Notes: generated from the letters alone by a model not told the origin. Counted from the stretch's first letter, positions 1-6,632 are shown. The stretch: DNA of 6,826 nt from an uncultured Acidobacteriota bacterium (GCA_903832475.1 CAILBQ010000066.1:1-6826), one strand, 5' to 3'. Program-made: numbers and translations.

Positions 1-1
1 C

Positions 2-538
2 GGCATCAGCGGCGGGTTTGCCTTTCGCCCCGAGACCGCCAAGCCTCTGCGCGAACTGGCTCACATCCTGCTGCATGAGCCCAACTCGCTCACCCCAGGC
101 GAGCGCGAACTGATCGCCACCTACGTCTCGCACCTGAACGATTGCTATTTCTGCCAGACCAGCCACGGCGCCGCTGCCTCCTGCCACCTGGGCAACGTCA
201 CCACGGTCAAACAGGTGAAACATGACTTCCTGCGCGCCCCTATTTCCGAGAAGCTGAAGGCTCTGCTGGTCATCGCCGGCGAGGTGCAGCGCGGCGGCAA
301 GAATGTTTCCACCAGCGACGTCGAAGCAGCCCGCGCCCAGGGCGCCACCGACATGGAAATCCACGATACGGTCCTGATCGCCGCCGCTTTCTGCATGTAC
401 AACCGCTACGTCGACGGCCTCGCCACCTGGCAGCCGCAGGAAGAATCGATGTACGCGCAGATGGGCCAGCACTTGGCCACGGAAGGCTACCGAACCTCCT
501 CTGTCCAGTCGAAGGAGAAGGAACTCGAACCGGCCTAG
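2..538 (+). CDS. AhpD-like / carboxymuconolactone decarboxylase family protein, 5' end missing
   Basis: The reading frame is open from the window edge, with 178 visible residues and a TAG stop. No in-frame Met precedes visible residue 72, which lies beyond the active site, so the true start is upstream of the window. Visible residues 46-55 read NDCYFCQTSH, giving the AhpD redox signature C48-x2-C51-x3-H55. E36 lies 12 residues before the first cysteine, the same spacing as Glu118 and Cys130 of mycobacterial AhpD. Family knowledge: such proteins are cytoplasmic, all-helical peroxidases or thiol-disulfide reductases; the 'peroxidase-related' subgroup is close to this length, so probably only a few residues are missing. 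The tail after about residue 155 is polar and probably disordered. Its substrate and physiological partner cannot be read from sequence, and true carboxymuconolactone decarboxylase activity is unlikely given the CxxC. It converges on the anti-sigma gene and is probably unrelated to it. Confidence 0.88.
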   Translation, partial: GISGGFAFRPETAKPLRELAHILLHEPNSLTPGERELIATYVSHLNDCYFCQTSHGAAASCHLGNVTTVKQVKHDFLRAPISEKLKALLVIAGEVQRGGKNVSTSDVEAARAQGATDMEIHDTVLIAAAFCMYNRYVDGLATWQPQEESMYAQMGQHLATEGYRTSSVQSKEKELEPA

Positions 539-556
539 ACCAGCGCAAAAGCTCAG

Positions 557-576
557 ATTGTTCCCCGTGGAACAAT
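557..576. promoter_or_regulatory. Perfect 8-bp inverted repeat containing a parS-like ParB site
   Basis: The arms ATTGTTCC (557-564) and GGAACAAT (569-576) are exact reverse complements around a 4-nt centre. The inner 16-mer at 559-574, TGTTCCCCGTGGAACA, differs at one position from TGTTCCACGTGGAACA, a common form of the conserved chromosomal parS sequence; the B. subtilis form is TGTTTCACGTGAAACA. ParB binds parS near the replication origin and spreads from it. The mismatch (C instead of A in the CACGTG core) breaks central symmetry and may weaken binding. The alternative is a hairpin between convergent genes, but no T-tract follows on either strand. No parA, parB or origin genes are visible here. 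Confidence 0.45.
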
Positions 577-683
577 GCCAGGAGCGCAGCGTAGGCGAAG
601 TGCGGCCACTTTGAATTCCCTGTAACCATAATAAAATGAGAAATTTATAGAAGGGCGGACCGACTCTGACGCGCGGCAAATGG

Positions 684-701
684 CATATACATTTGTATAT
701 G
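684..701. promoter_or_regulatory. 18-bp AT-rich operator-like palindrome
   Basis: CATATACA (684-691), a TT spacer and TGTATATG (694-701) form a perfect inverted repeat of 8-bp arms. Its size and symmetry are typical of a dimeric helix-turn-helix repressor operator. The spaced ACA/TGT halves are loosely reminiscent of PadR-family or similar winged-helix sites, but the cognate protein cannot be named. It is odd that the site lies between two gene ends rather than ahead of a gene. An unannotated transcript, a lost gene, or a simple RNA hairpin are all possible. Confidence 0.4.
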
Positions 702-758
702 GCGTCGCAGAAGTCGCGAGTCTGATGGCGGCAGGACGCTCTCCGAACTCCGAATTGT

Positions 759-1283
759 CTACTGTTTGTCCGTCGCGAAATAGACGATGATGCCACTCAA
801 CAGCGCCAGCAGCGCGATCGCAGGAAAGACGGTGATCCAGTTCCACTCCGGCTTGCCCGCCGCCGTCGAAGCGGCCGGCCACAGCACTTCCAGGTGAAAC
901 GTCCTGGCCTGCGGCAACTCCGCCAGCCACTCCAGCCAATGCAGGCCGTGCCGCGCCTGAGAAACGATCAAGCCGACGGCTGCCAGGATGTAGATCGACA
1001 GCGCGAAAATCTGTGCGCCCAGGAATGGCTTGCTCACCCGCTCCACAGCCGCGTTGCGCCGTCGCAGTTGCGCCCGCCACCACAGCAAGCCCGGGGAATT
1101 CAGCGCAGCCGATCCGGCCGCTCTTGTCCTGGCCGCGCGAAACGTCTCTGTCAGCAGCACCTGGTCGCCGCATACTCGGCAGCCGGCCACATGCGCGCGC
1201 AGTTCCGGCGCACAGCCAGCCGGCCACTGGCCGCCCTGCAGCAGCAGCGAAACTTCCTTCTCATGCGAACAGACAGGCAGCAT
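759..1283 (-). CDS. Zinc-finger transmembrane anti-sigma factor
   Basis: This 174-residue protein is encoded immediately after the ECF sigma gene; its ATG shares the A of the sigma TGA stop (TGATG), so translational coupling is likely. A GTG one codon earlier is an alternative start. A GGGGTG stretch about 7 nt before the ATG can serve as a ribosome-binding site. Residues 31-38 (H31-x3-C35-x2-C38) form the H-x3-C-x2-C motif of zinc-finger anti-sigma domains, which hold ECF sigmas inactive at the cytoplasmic face of the membrane. Two hydrophobic segments at about 88-108 and 149-170 flank a roughly 40-residue loop, predicted to be periplasmic. A short charged tail (TDKQ) ends the protein. Family knowledge: signal-induced proteolysis or conformational change releases the sigma. 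The loop shows no recognised sensor domain, and the inducing signal is unknown. Confidence 0.82.
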   Translation of the reverse strand: MLPVCSHEKEVSLLLQGGQWPAGCAPELRAHVAGCRVCGDQVLLTETFRAARTRAAGSAALNSPGLLWWRAQLRRRNAAVERVSKPFLGAQIFALSIYILAAVGLIVSQARHGLHWLEWLAELPQARTFHLEVLWPAASTAAGKPEWNWITVFPAIALLALLSGIIVYFATDKQ

Positions 1284-1927
1284 CACGACGCACCCCGGCC
1301 TTTGAAAGGATGGCCATGCAGTTCTCTGGCCTCGCCAAGTCCGGCCCTCATTCCCGAGTTCTCTGCATCTCGCAGCAGCCCAGCCATTTTGCGCCTCGCC
1401 CGAAACAGCAATAGCCGGATGCTGGCCGATCCAAGCCCGGTAATCTCGGCGATCTCGCGATGCGAATACCCTTCGGCGTGCGCCAGCCACAGGATCTGCC
1501 TGTCCCGCGGACGCATCCTGGCCATGGCCGGCATGAGCAGCGCCTGCGAATCGCTTAAGGCTTCCCCGGAAGACGATGCGAACAGCTCTTCGGAAACATC
1601 CTCGATCGAGGTCGACCCAGGTCGCCGCCAGTGATCGCGCAACAGGTTGGTGGCGATGCGGTAAAGATAGCGGCGGCTGGCCACTTCGCCATCCGCCAAC
1701 GCCGGCGGACGGTCCGCGCACAGGAAGCGCACATAGGCCTCCTGCGTCACATCCTCGGCCAACGCGGCATCGCCCGAGACGCGCACCACGTAGGCCCACA
1801 GCGATCGCGCCGATCGCTCATAGAAGGCCGCAAACGCCTCGCTATCCATCGCATTCATGAGCGAATGGGCGCTGTCGGTCAGGCCTTGTGGTGCGATCGT
1901 TTTTGGAAGGACAAATTCCCAGGCCAT
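1283..1927 (-). CDS. ECF-type RNA polymerase sigma-70 factor, anti-sigma linked
   Basis: This is a 214-residue sigma factor of the extracytoplasmic-function group. Region sigma-2 spans about residues 35-102 and includes DVTQEAYVRFL (59-69), with the acidic pair E58-D59 used by ordinary ECF sigmas to bind the beta' subunit. Region sigma-4 spans about 134-182, with a helix-turn-helix around YSHREIAEITGLGSASIR (154-171). The linker is Ser/Glu-rich. The first 23 residues are not part of the conserved fold, and no strong ribosome-binding site precedes the 1927 ATG, so translation could begin at Met24 or Met27. It lies 54 nt after the membrane-protein gene and overlaps the anti-sigma gene, suggesting one operon. 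Its targets are unknown, though it may control its own operon through the candidate promoter at 2982-3013. Confidence 0.9.
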   Translation of the reverse strand: MAWEFVLPKTIAPQGLTDSAHSLMNAMDSEAFAAFYERSARSLWAYVVRVSGDAALAEDVTQEAYVRFLCADRPPALADGEVASRRYLYRIATNLLRDHWRRPGSTSIEDVSEELFASSSGEALSDSQALLMPAMARMRPRDRQILWLAHAEGYSHREIAEITGLGSASIRLLLFRARRKMAGLLRDAENSGMRAGLGEARELHGHPFKGRGAS

Positions 1928-1981
1928 TCGTCAGTTTCTCGTCTTGCGTTCGTGCTGCTGGTATGGTTTCGGCTACCGCAA

Positions 1982-2935
1982 TCACGGCCGCTCTCGCAAA
2001 TCCGTTTCGGTGCCTGCATGCCTGGCAGCGTTCCCCGGCATCAATCCCAGTCTGCCGGCCAATATCCACGTCAAGCCTGCCGAGATGATAAACCCGATTC
2101 CCGGCATCAGGGTCAGGGTTCCCAGCACCAGCATGGGGATGTTCAGGTCGGGACTGGCGCTGCGCATCAAGTGAAAGCCCATGCCTAGCAGTGTCAGCAC
2201 GATGCCGATTTGCAGCGGCGTCAGCACCCTGGCCACCGCGTTCGGCACCCGCTGTTCCGGCTCGAAGTTCACCGGGATTGGCGAAGCCTCAAGAAAGCGC
2301 TTCCCTGCCTCCGTATCCATGTAAACCAGCAGGTCCTGGTTGGTGCCAAATTTGTCGATCAGCCTGCCATGCACGTCCGATTGCAGTTTGAAGATTCGGT
2401 TCCAGCGACGGTTCTCGACAAAGAGGCGCGTCAGCCAGATGACCGCGCCCAGAACGCACAGAAACACCAGAAACGGGGTCAGGTTGTTCGAGATGTTTTC
2501 CAACGCCGAGGGGGATGTGCGCTCCTGAACAAGTTCCGGCCAGACTTCCCGTTCCAGCGCCTGATCCGGGCCGCCGTCGTTGCGGTCAGTGCGGGTGAAA
2601 AGGTAAAACTCAGGGTTGCGGACAATTTCGGGATGGCCGGCCAGAAACTGCCCCAGCTGCGGATTGTTCCGGTTAACGTAGTCCTGATTTGCTAGAAGCG
2701 AAGGATCACGCGCGACCACCGTGGTCAGCGTGGGGCTCATCTTGAGCAGCTTGATGAGCTCTTCCTTCGTAGCTGCCAGGTCTCTCTCGCTGACCACGGG
2801 GGCAGGCGCGTTCGGAGCGGCAGGATGATTTTGTCCCAAAGCCATTCCCGAGGGGAAAGCCGCGGTCGCGGCCAGAACCCCCGTGGCGGCTAGCGTGCGA
2901 AGAGAGATGAAGACGGTTTTGCGGTAGTTGAACAT
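1982..2935 (-). CDS. Unrecognised exported membrane protein with duplicated NP/HP motif
   Basis: I do not recognise a named family. The 317-residue start at 2935 is chosen because GAGG lies 9 nt upstream and residues 1-34 form a good signal peptide (positive NYRK, hydrophobic core, ALG before Q35). An upstream in-frame ATG at 3052 would put 39 polar residues ahead of it. Residues 35-150 should be extracytoplasmic. They contain a 20-residue motif repeated with a 24-residue period (67-86 and 91-110); shared positions include P68/P92, L70/L94, A75/A99, P78/P102, N83/N107 and Y86/F110. Hydrophobic segments follow at about 151-172, 238-258 and 266-294, with a basic, aromatic loop at 173-237 predicted to be cytoplasmic. 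It is the first gene of the sigma/anti-sigma operon, so a role in sensing or modulating that pair is inferred, not shown. Confidence 0.75.
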   Translation of the reverse strand: MFNYRKTVFISLRTLAATGVLAATAAFPSGMALGQNHPAAPNAPAPVVSERDLAATKEELIKLLKMSPTLTTVVARDPSLLANQDYVNRNNPQLGQFLAGHPEIVRNPEFYLFTRTDRNDGGPDQALEREVWPELVQERTSPSALENISNNLTPFLVFLCVLGAVIWLTRLFVENRRWNRIFKLQSDVHGRLIDKFGTNQDLLVYMDTEAGKRFLEASPIPVNFEPEQRVPNAVARVLTPLQIGIVLTLLGMGFHLMRSASPDLNIPMLVLGTLTLMPGIGFIISAGLTWILAGRLGLMPGNAARHAGTETDLRERP

Positions 2936-2944
2936 GGGTGGAAT

Positions 2945-2948
2945 CCTC
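2945..2948 (-). promoter_or_regulatory. Ribosome-binding site that sets the 2935 start
   Basis: On the minus strand GAGG lies 9 nt before the ATG at 2935. It supports this start over the in-frame ATG at 3052, whose extra 39 residues would bury the signal peptide. Confidence 0.6.
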
Positions 2949-2981
2949 ACAGGAGACGAACAATTCAAAGTCTTCTGCCGG

Positions 2982-3013
2982 TATAACGATTCACCCACGC
3001 GGATGGTTAACAA
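2982..3013 (-). promoter_or_regulatory. Candidate ECF-type promoter for the membrane protein/sigma/anti-sigma operon
   Basis: On the minus strand TTGTTAACC (3013-3005) is followed by a 16-nt spacer and CGTTATA (2988-2982). An AAC-containing -35 and a CGT-beginning -10 at 16-nt spacing is the general layout of ECF sigma promoters. The position implies a leader of roughly 40 nt before the ATG at 2935. If the call is right, the operon would be autoregulated by its own sigma. A housekeeping promoter using GTTATA as -10 is the alternative. Confidence 0.4.
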
Positions 3014-3127
3014 CAGCCGGCAAATTCTCTGCCCTAGCACATTCGTACTCATCGACGGCGCACCTTAGAGCACGCGCGGATTGACCCAAAAAGTGGTAGG
3101 CTGAGCGCAACAAGCTTTGTACAACGA

Positions 3128-3736
3128 GTGTGGACGGTGAAGGGTTTGGAGCCAGCCCAGGGCGAGATCACAGTGCTGTTGGCCAAGTGGAAGGATGGCG
3201 AGCCTTCGGCATTCGAAGAGCTGATGCCGCTGGTCTACCCTCACCTGCGCCAGGTAGCTGCCGCCTATGTGCGCCGCGAGCGCAACCCCGACGTGCTGCA
3301 GGCAACTTCGCTGGTCAACGAGCTTTACCTGCGTCTGCTGAACCAGCGTCAGGCGGTGGGTGAAGATCGCCAGCACTTCTACACCTTTGCCGCCAAGGTG
3401 ATGCGCCTGATCCTGATCGATCACGCCCGCGGCAACCAGGCGCAGATTCGCGGCGGCGGCCTGCAACGCGTCCCGCTGTCGGACGACCTGGCGTGGATCA
3501 ACATCGGTAGCCCCGAACTGCTCGATCTCAACCGCGCCCTCGATGAGCTGGCCGCCATCGACCCCTACAAGGTCCAGCTGGTGGAGCTGCGCTACTTCCT
3601 CGGCTGCACCTCCGAAGAGACGGCCTCGCTGATGCACATCTCCAAGGCCACCGTCGATCGCGAGCTCAAATTCATCAAGAGCTGGCTCTACCGGCGCATC
3701 CATCCCGACGGCAAGGAAGAATCTCCCTCGGCGTGA
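3128..3736 (+). CDS. ECF43-like (TIGR02999-type) sigma factor paired with a Ser/Thr kinase
   Basis: This 202-residue ECF sigma has the hallmarks of the TIGR02999 family: LLAKWKDGEPSAFEELMPLVY (17-37), VRRERNPDVLQATSLVNELY (48-67), HFYTFAAKVMRLILIDHAR (83-101) and an RGGG segment near 108-111. Region sigma-4 (about 137-190) carries a helix-turn-helix near CTSEETASLMHISKATVDRE (160-179). At the place where classical ECF sigmas have an acidic D-A-E-D-like motif, this protein has Q58-A59-T60-S61. In ECF43 proteins such as V. parahaemolyticus EcfP, a threonine here is phosphorylated by the neighbouring kinase to supply the missing charge. The start is GTG at 3128, with GTG at 3137 and 3173 possible; no strong ribosome-binding site decides. 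No anti-sigma gene is adjacent. The kinase gene begins 79 nt downstream, so regulation by phosphorylation is inferred. Confidence 0.88.
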   Translation: MWTVKGLEPAQGEITVLLAKWKDGEPSAFEELMPLVYPHLRQVAAAYVRRERNPDVLQATSLVNELYLRLLNQRQAVGEDRQHFYTFAAKVMRLILIDHARGNQAQIRGGGLQRVPLSDDLAWINIGSPELLDLNRALDELAAIDPYKVQLVELRYFLGCTSEETASLMHISKATVDRELKFIKSWLYRRIHPDGKEESPSA

Positions 3737-3815
3737 AACATCTCTTCTGCTTCTGATTCATTCGACCTGGGTTTGCCGCAGTCTGAAGTGCGATAGGCAA
3801 TGTCACGGAGCACTC

Positions 3816-6632
3816 ATGAAAGAAACCACGGCCAGTTTTCTCAAGCTCGAAGCGATCTTCCACGAAGTTCTGCTATTTGAGGAAACGAACCCAGGCGCGG
3901 GTGTGGGCGAGGCGCGGGCCCGGCTGATCGATGAGCTTTGCCACGGAGATCCAGCGCTCATCACCGAAATTCACGCTCTGCTGCGCGCCAGCGACGAAGA
4001 ATCCCAAGCGACGGCCTCGCATCGCACCGTCCCGGCGCCAGGGCCGCCCCCCGGCATGGAAGAACGCCGGCAGCGCCCGCGCGGTGAAACGCTGGAACGC
4101 AAGCGCATCGGCGCTTACCAGATCGATCGGCTGCTCGGCCGCGGCGGAATGGGCGCGGTCTACCTCGCCCACCGGGCGGACGGTCAATTCGAACAGCAGG
4201 TGGCCATCAAGCTCATCGACCTGCCTCTGGCGACCGATCTTTTTCGCGAGCGCTTCCGCCAGGAGCGGCAGATTTTGGCCGGCCTGCAGCATCCTTTCAT
4301 CGCCCGGCTGGTCGACGGCGGCGTCACTCCCGAAGGCGATCTTTACCTCGCCATGGAGTACATCGACGGCGTTCCCATCCATCGCTTCTGCGCCGATCAC
4401 AAGCTGACTCAGACGCAGCGCCTGGCGTTGTTCAAGAACGTGTGCCAGGCCGTCCAGTTTGCCCACCAGAACCTCGTTGTCCATCGCGACCTCAAGCCCG
4501 ACAACATTCTGGTTGCCTCGGACGGGACGCCCCGCCTGCTCGATTTCGGGACCGCGAAAATTCTGTCTCCCTCCACCGAGAACGACGGCAAGGATTTCAC
4601 TCGCCAGGGATTCAGCTCCTACACGCCGCAATACGCCAGCCCCGAGCAGGTACTCGGCAACCCGATTACCACGGCTTCGGATACCTATTCTCTCGGCGTC
4701 TTGCTCTACCTGCTCCTCACCGAGACAATGCCTTATGCGCTGAAGGAGATGAGCACCGCGGAGTTGGTGCGCGTTATCTGCGAAGAGCCTCCGCGGAAGC
4801 CGGGCAACGCCGCCGGCTCGGACAAGCGACTCGACCTTGACCTCGAAGCCATCCTGATGAAGGCGCTGCGTAAGGAGCCCTCCGAGCGCTATCTGACCGT
4901 CGAGCAGCTTACGACCGACATCCAGGATTATCTCGACGGGCACCCGGTCAACGCGCGCCGCGGCACATTCCGCTATCGCGCGGCCAAGTTCATCCGTCGC
5001 AATCGGCTCGCTCTGGCCGGCGCCGGTCTGCTCGCCCTGACCCTCTCCGCAGGAATCGCTGGCGTCCTCTGGCAAGCCAGAGTGGCCAACCAGCAGCGGC
5101 GAAAAGCAGATGCCCGATCCGCCGACCTGCGCCAACTCTCCAACAGCCTGCTATCGGAACTCGACGACGCCATCAAGCAACTTCCCGGCTCAACCGGCGT
5201 GCAGAAGCTGCTCGTTACCCGCGTACTCGAGCATCTCGATCGCATGGCGGCTGATGCGCAGGGCGACCGCGCCACGCTGCTCGACCTGGCCGACGCCTAC
5301 AGCCGCCTGGCCAGCCTGCAAGGCGACCCGTACTACCAGAACCTGGGCGATCCGGACGGGGGATTGACCAGCGAAAGCAAAGCCGTCGCGCTGATCCAGC
5401 CGCTGGTGAACGCCAATCCCAACGACCTCCAGGCCTTGCAATCCCTGGCCACCGCCCAGGTTACGCGCAGCGAGATCCTCTTCGGCACCGGCAAGACGTC
5501 CGACGCGGTTGCCTCCATGCAGGCCGCCGTGCGCGCCTACGACCGGCTCATCGCGCCCTCCAGTGCGCCAGTAGAACTGATTGGCGAAGTCGCTGCCGTT
5601 TACGGGTCTCTCGGCGACGAACTCGGCCAGAGTGGGACGGCCAGCCTCGGCGACAAGGCGGCCGCGCTGGCCGCCTACCGCAAGACTATGGAACTCGACC
5701 ATCGCGCCCTGGGCATCGATCCCAACTTCGTGCGCGCCAAGCGCGGTCTGGCTATCATTCAAATGAAAATAGGCTCGGCGGAACTAGAGACCGATCCTAC
5801 CCAGTCGTTGAAAGACTTCCAGTCCGCTCTCACCACGCTCGATGCCTTGCCCGATAAGGAAAAGTCGACCCTGACCATGATTCGCCTGCGCTCCATGATG
5901 CAGCGCAAGGAGGCCAATGCTCTCGAGATGACCGGGCGCTACGGGGAGTCATACGGGCTTTATGATCAGGTCCGCCGTGCCCAGCAGGATCTTGCCGATC
6001 AGGATCCACAGGATCTTCGCGCCTTGTCTGACCTTCAGGTCATCCTGAACGACGAAGCCGGCACCTACGACGATGAGGCCGGTGACACTCTGGCTCCCCC
6101 GCAGCGCACCGAGAAGGAGCGGCACACGTACCTGATCCACGGGCGTGATCTTTACGCGCAGTGCGTCAGCCTTTTCGACCGGATGTTGAAGCGCGATCCG
6201 ACGAATGCCAACTGGCGAGTCCAGCAAGCTTACGCGGAGGTCAAGGTTGGCAGCATGAGCCAGCAGCTCCATGAGGCGGGTGACGGGGCGTCTTTGTCGC
6301 GGAAGGGGATGGCGACGTTGAAAGAGCTGGCTGCGAAGCCCGACGCATCGGTAATGGTGCTGGACTATGCCTTCGACGCCGCGCTGATCGTCGAGCCTGT
6401 GGAGCTTCGCGACCCACCTTTCGCCCTGGCCTGCGCCGAACGGGAGGTCGCTCTGGGACATAGGCAGATTCCCTCAGGATTTCTAGCGCTTGCCCGATCT
6501 TCCCGGGCAGCCGGGCAGGTCGGCAAGGCGCATGCTGCCGCCAAGGATGGCTTGGCGCTCCTGCCTGCGCCTCGTCCCGGCGAGGGGAAAGGTCGCATCC
6601 AGAAGCTGCTTGAAGCGGAGCTCCGTCCTTAG
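3816..6632 (+). CDS. Transmembrane Ser/Thr protein kinase with long repeat-rich C-terminal domain
   Basis: This is a 938-residue protein. The ATG at 3816 has GGAG 5 nt upstream. Residues 1-97 form a helical, cytoplasmic N-terminus. The Hanks-type kinase domain spans about 100-375: glycine loop GRGGMGAVY (108-116), VAIK lysine K132, HRDLKPDN (223-230, catalytic D225), DFG (243-245), YASPEQ (273-278) and SDTYSLG (288-294). All catalytic residues are present, so it should be active. The activation segment holds T262, S267, S268 and T270. A TM helix lies at about 398-418, and basic residues just before it place the kinase in the cytoplasm. The remaining roughly 520 residues should be outside the inner membrane. 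They are Ala/Leu-rich helical pairs consistent with degenerate TPR-like repeats, probably for ligand or protein binding. The sigma factor gene just upstream is the likely substrate gene. Many Acidobacteriota kinases share this plan. Confidence 0.92.
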   Translation: MKETTASFLKLEAIFHEVLLFEETNPGAGVGEARARLIDELCHGDPALITEIHALLRASDEESQATASHRTVPAPGPPPGMEERRQRPRGETLERKRIGAYQIDRLLGRGGMGAVYLAHRADGQFEQQVAIKLIDLPLATDLFRERFRQERQILAGLQHPFIARLVDGGVTPEGDLYLAMEYIDGVPIHRFCADHKLTQTQRLALFKNVCQAVQFAHQNLVVHRDLKPDNILVASDGTPRLLDFGTAKILSPSTENDGKDFTRQGFSSYTPQYASPEQVLGNPITTASDTYSLGVLLYLLLTETMPYALKEMSTAELVRVICEEPPRKPGNAAGSDKRLDLDLEAILMKALRKEPSERYLTVEQLTTDIQDYLDGHPVNARRGTFRYRAAKFIRRNRLALAGAGLLALTLSAGIAGVLWQARVANQQRRKADARSADLRQLSNSLLSELDDAIKQLPGSTGVQKLLVTRVLEHLDRMAADAQGDRATLLDLADAYSRLASLQGDPYYQNLGDPDGGLTSESKAVALIQPLVNANPNDLQALQSLATAQVTRSEILFGTGKTSDAVASMQAAVRAYDRLIAPSSAPVELIGEVAAVYGSLGDELGQSGTASLGDKAAALAAYRKTMELDHRALGIDPNFVRAKRGLAIIQMKIGSAELETDPTQSLKDFQSALTTLDALPDKEKSTLTMIRLRSMMQRKEANALEMTGRYGESYGLYDQVRRAQQDLADQDPQDLRALSDLQVILNDEAGTYDDEAGDTLAPPQRTEKERHTYLIHGRDLYAQCVSLFDRMLKRDPTNANWRVQQAYAEVKVGSMSQQLHEAGDGASLSRKGMATLKELAAKPDASVMVLDYAFDAALIVEPVELRDPPFALACAEREVALGHRQIPSGFLALARSSRAAGQVGKAHAAAKDGLALLPAPRPGEGKGRIQKLLEAELRP

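Larger units (their letters stand above)
539..758. other. Tail-to-tail intergenic region with AT-rich centre
   Basis: This 220-bp region lies between the stop of the plus-strand AhpD-like gene and the stop of the minus-strand anti-sigma gene. It holds two perfect inverted repeats (557-576 and 684-701) and an AT-rich stretch at about 620-652 that contrasts with the GC-rich surroundings. I see no credible coding sequence: the only ATG-started plus-strand frames nearby (from 699 and 725) are 8 and 21 codons long. Neither palindrome is followed by a T-run, so no classical intrinsic terminator is visible for either converging gene. Confidence 0.6.

Noticed and set aside
553..1227. 224-codon minus-strand frame covering the anti-sigma gene and the intergenic region
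   Set aside because: It is an alternative frame of the anti-sigma gene, crosses both palindromes and has an unstructured Arg/Gly/Ala-rich translation.
1284..1799. In-frame extension upstream of the anti-sigma gene to an ATG at 1799
   Set aside because: It overlaps the sigma gene in another frame. The zinc-finger protein's natural start is the ATG overlapping the sigma stop at 1283.
2936..3052. Longer form of the membrane protein starting at 3052
   Set aside because: It would put 39 residues before the signal peptide and would cover the candidate promoter, whereas the start at 2935 has a GAGG site at good spacing.
3081..3086. TTGACC as a -35 element for the second sigma gene
   Set aside because: No acceptable -10 hexamer lies 15-19 nt downstream, so no promoter is called.
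3065..3703. 212-codon open frame on the minus strand opposite the second sigma gene
   Set aside because: It mirrors the conserved ECF43-like sigma gene and shows no domain or signal of its own.
3873..5135. 420-codon open frame on the minus strand opposite the kinase gene
   Set aside because: It lies antisense to an intact kinase domain with all catalytic motifs. Its translation is Gly/Val/Ala/Gln/Leu-rich with no motif, as expected for a GC-rich shadow frame.
5985..6020. Three closely spaced CAGGATC copies
   Set aside because: They encode QDL/QDP-type residues within the kinase C-terminal domain at irregular spacing. This is explained by codon and residue repetition, with no sign of a DNA element.
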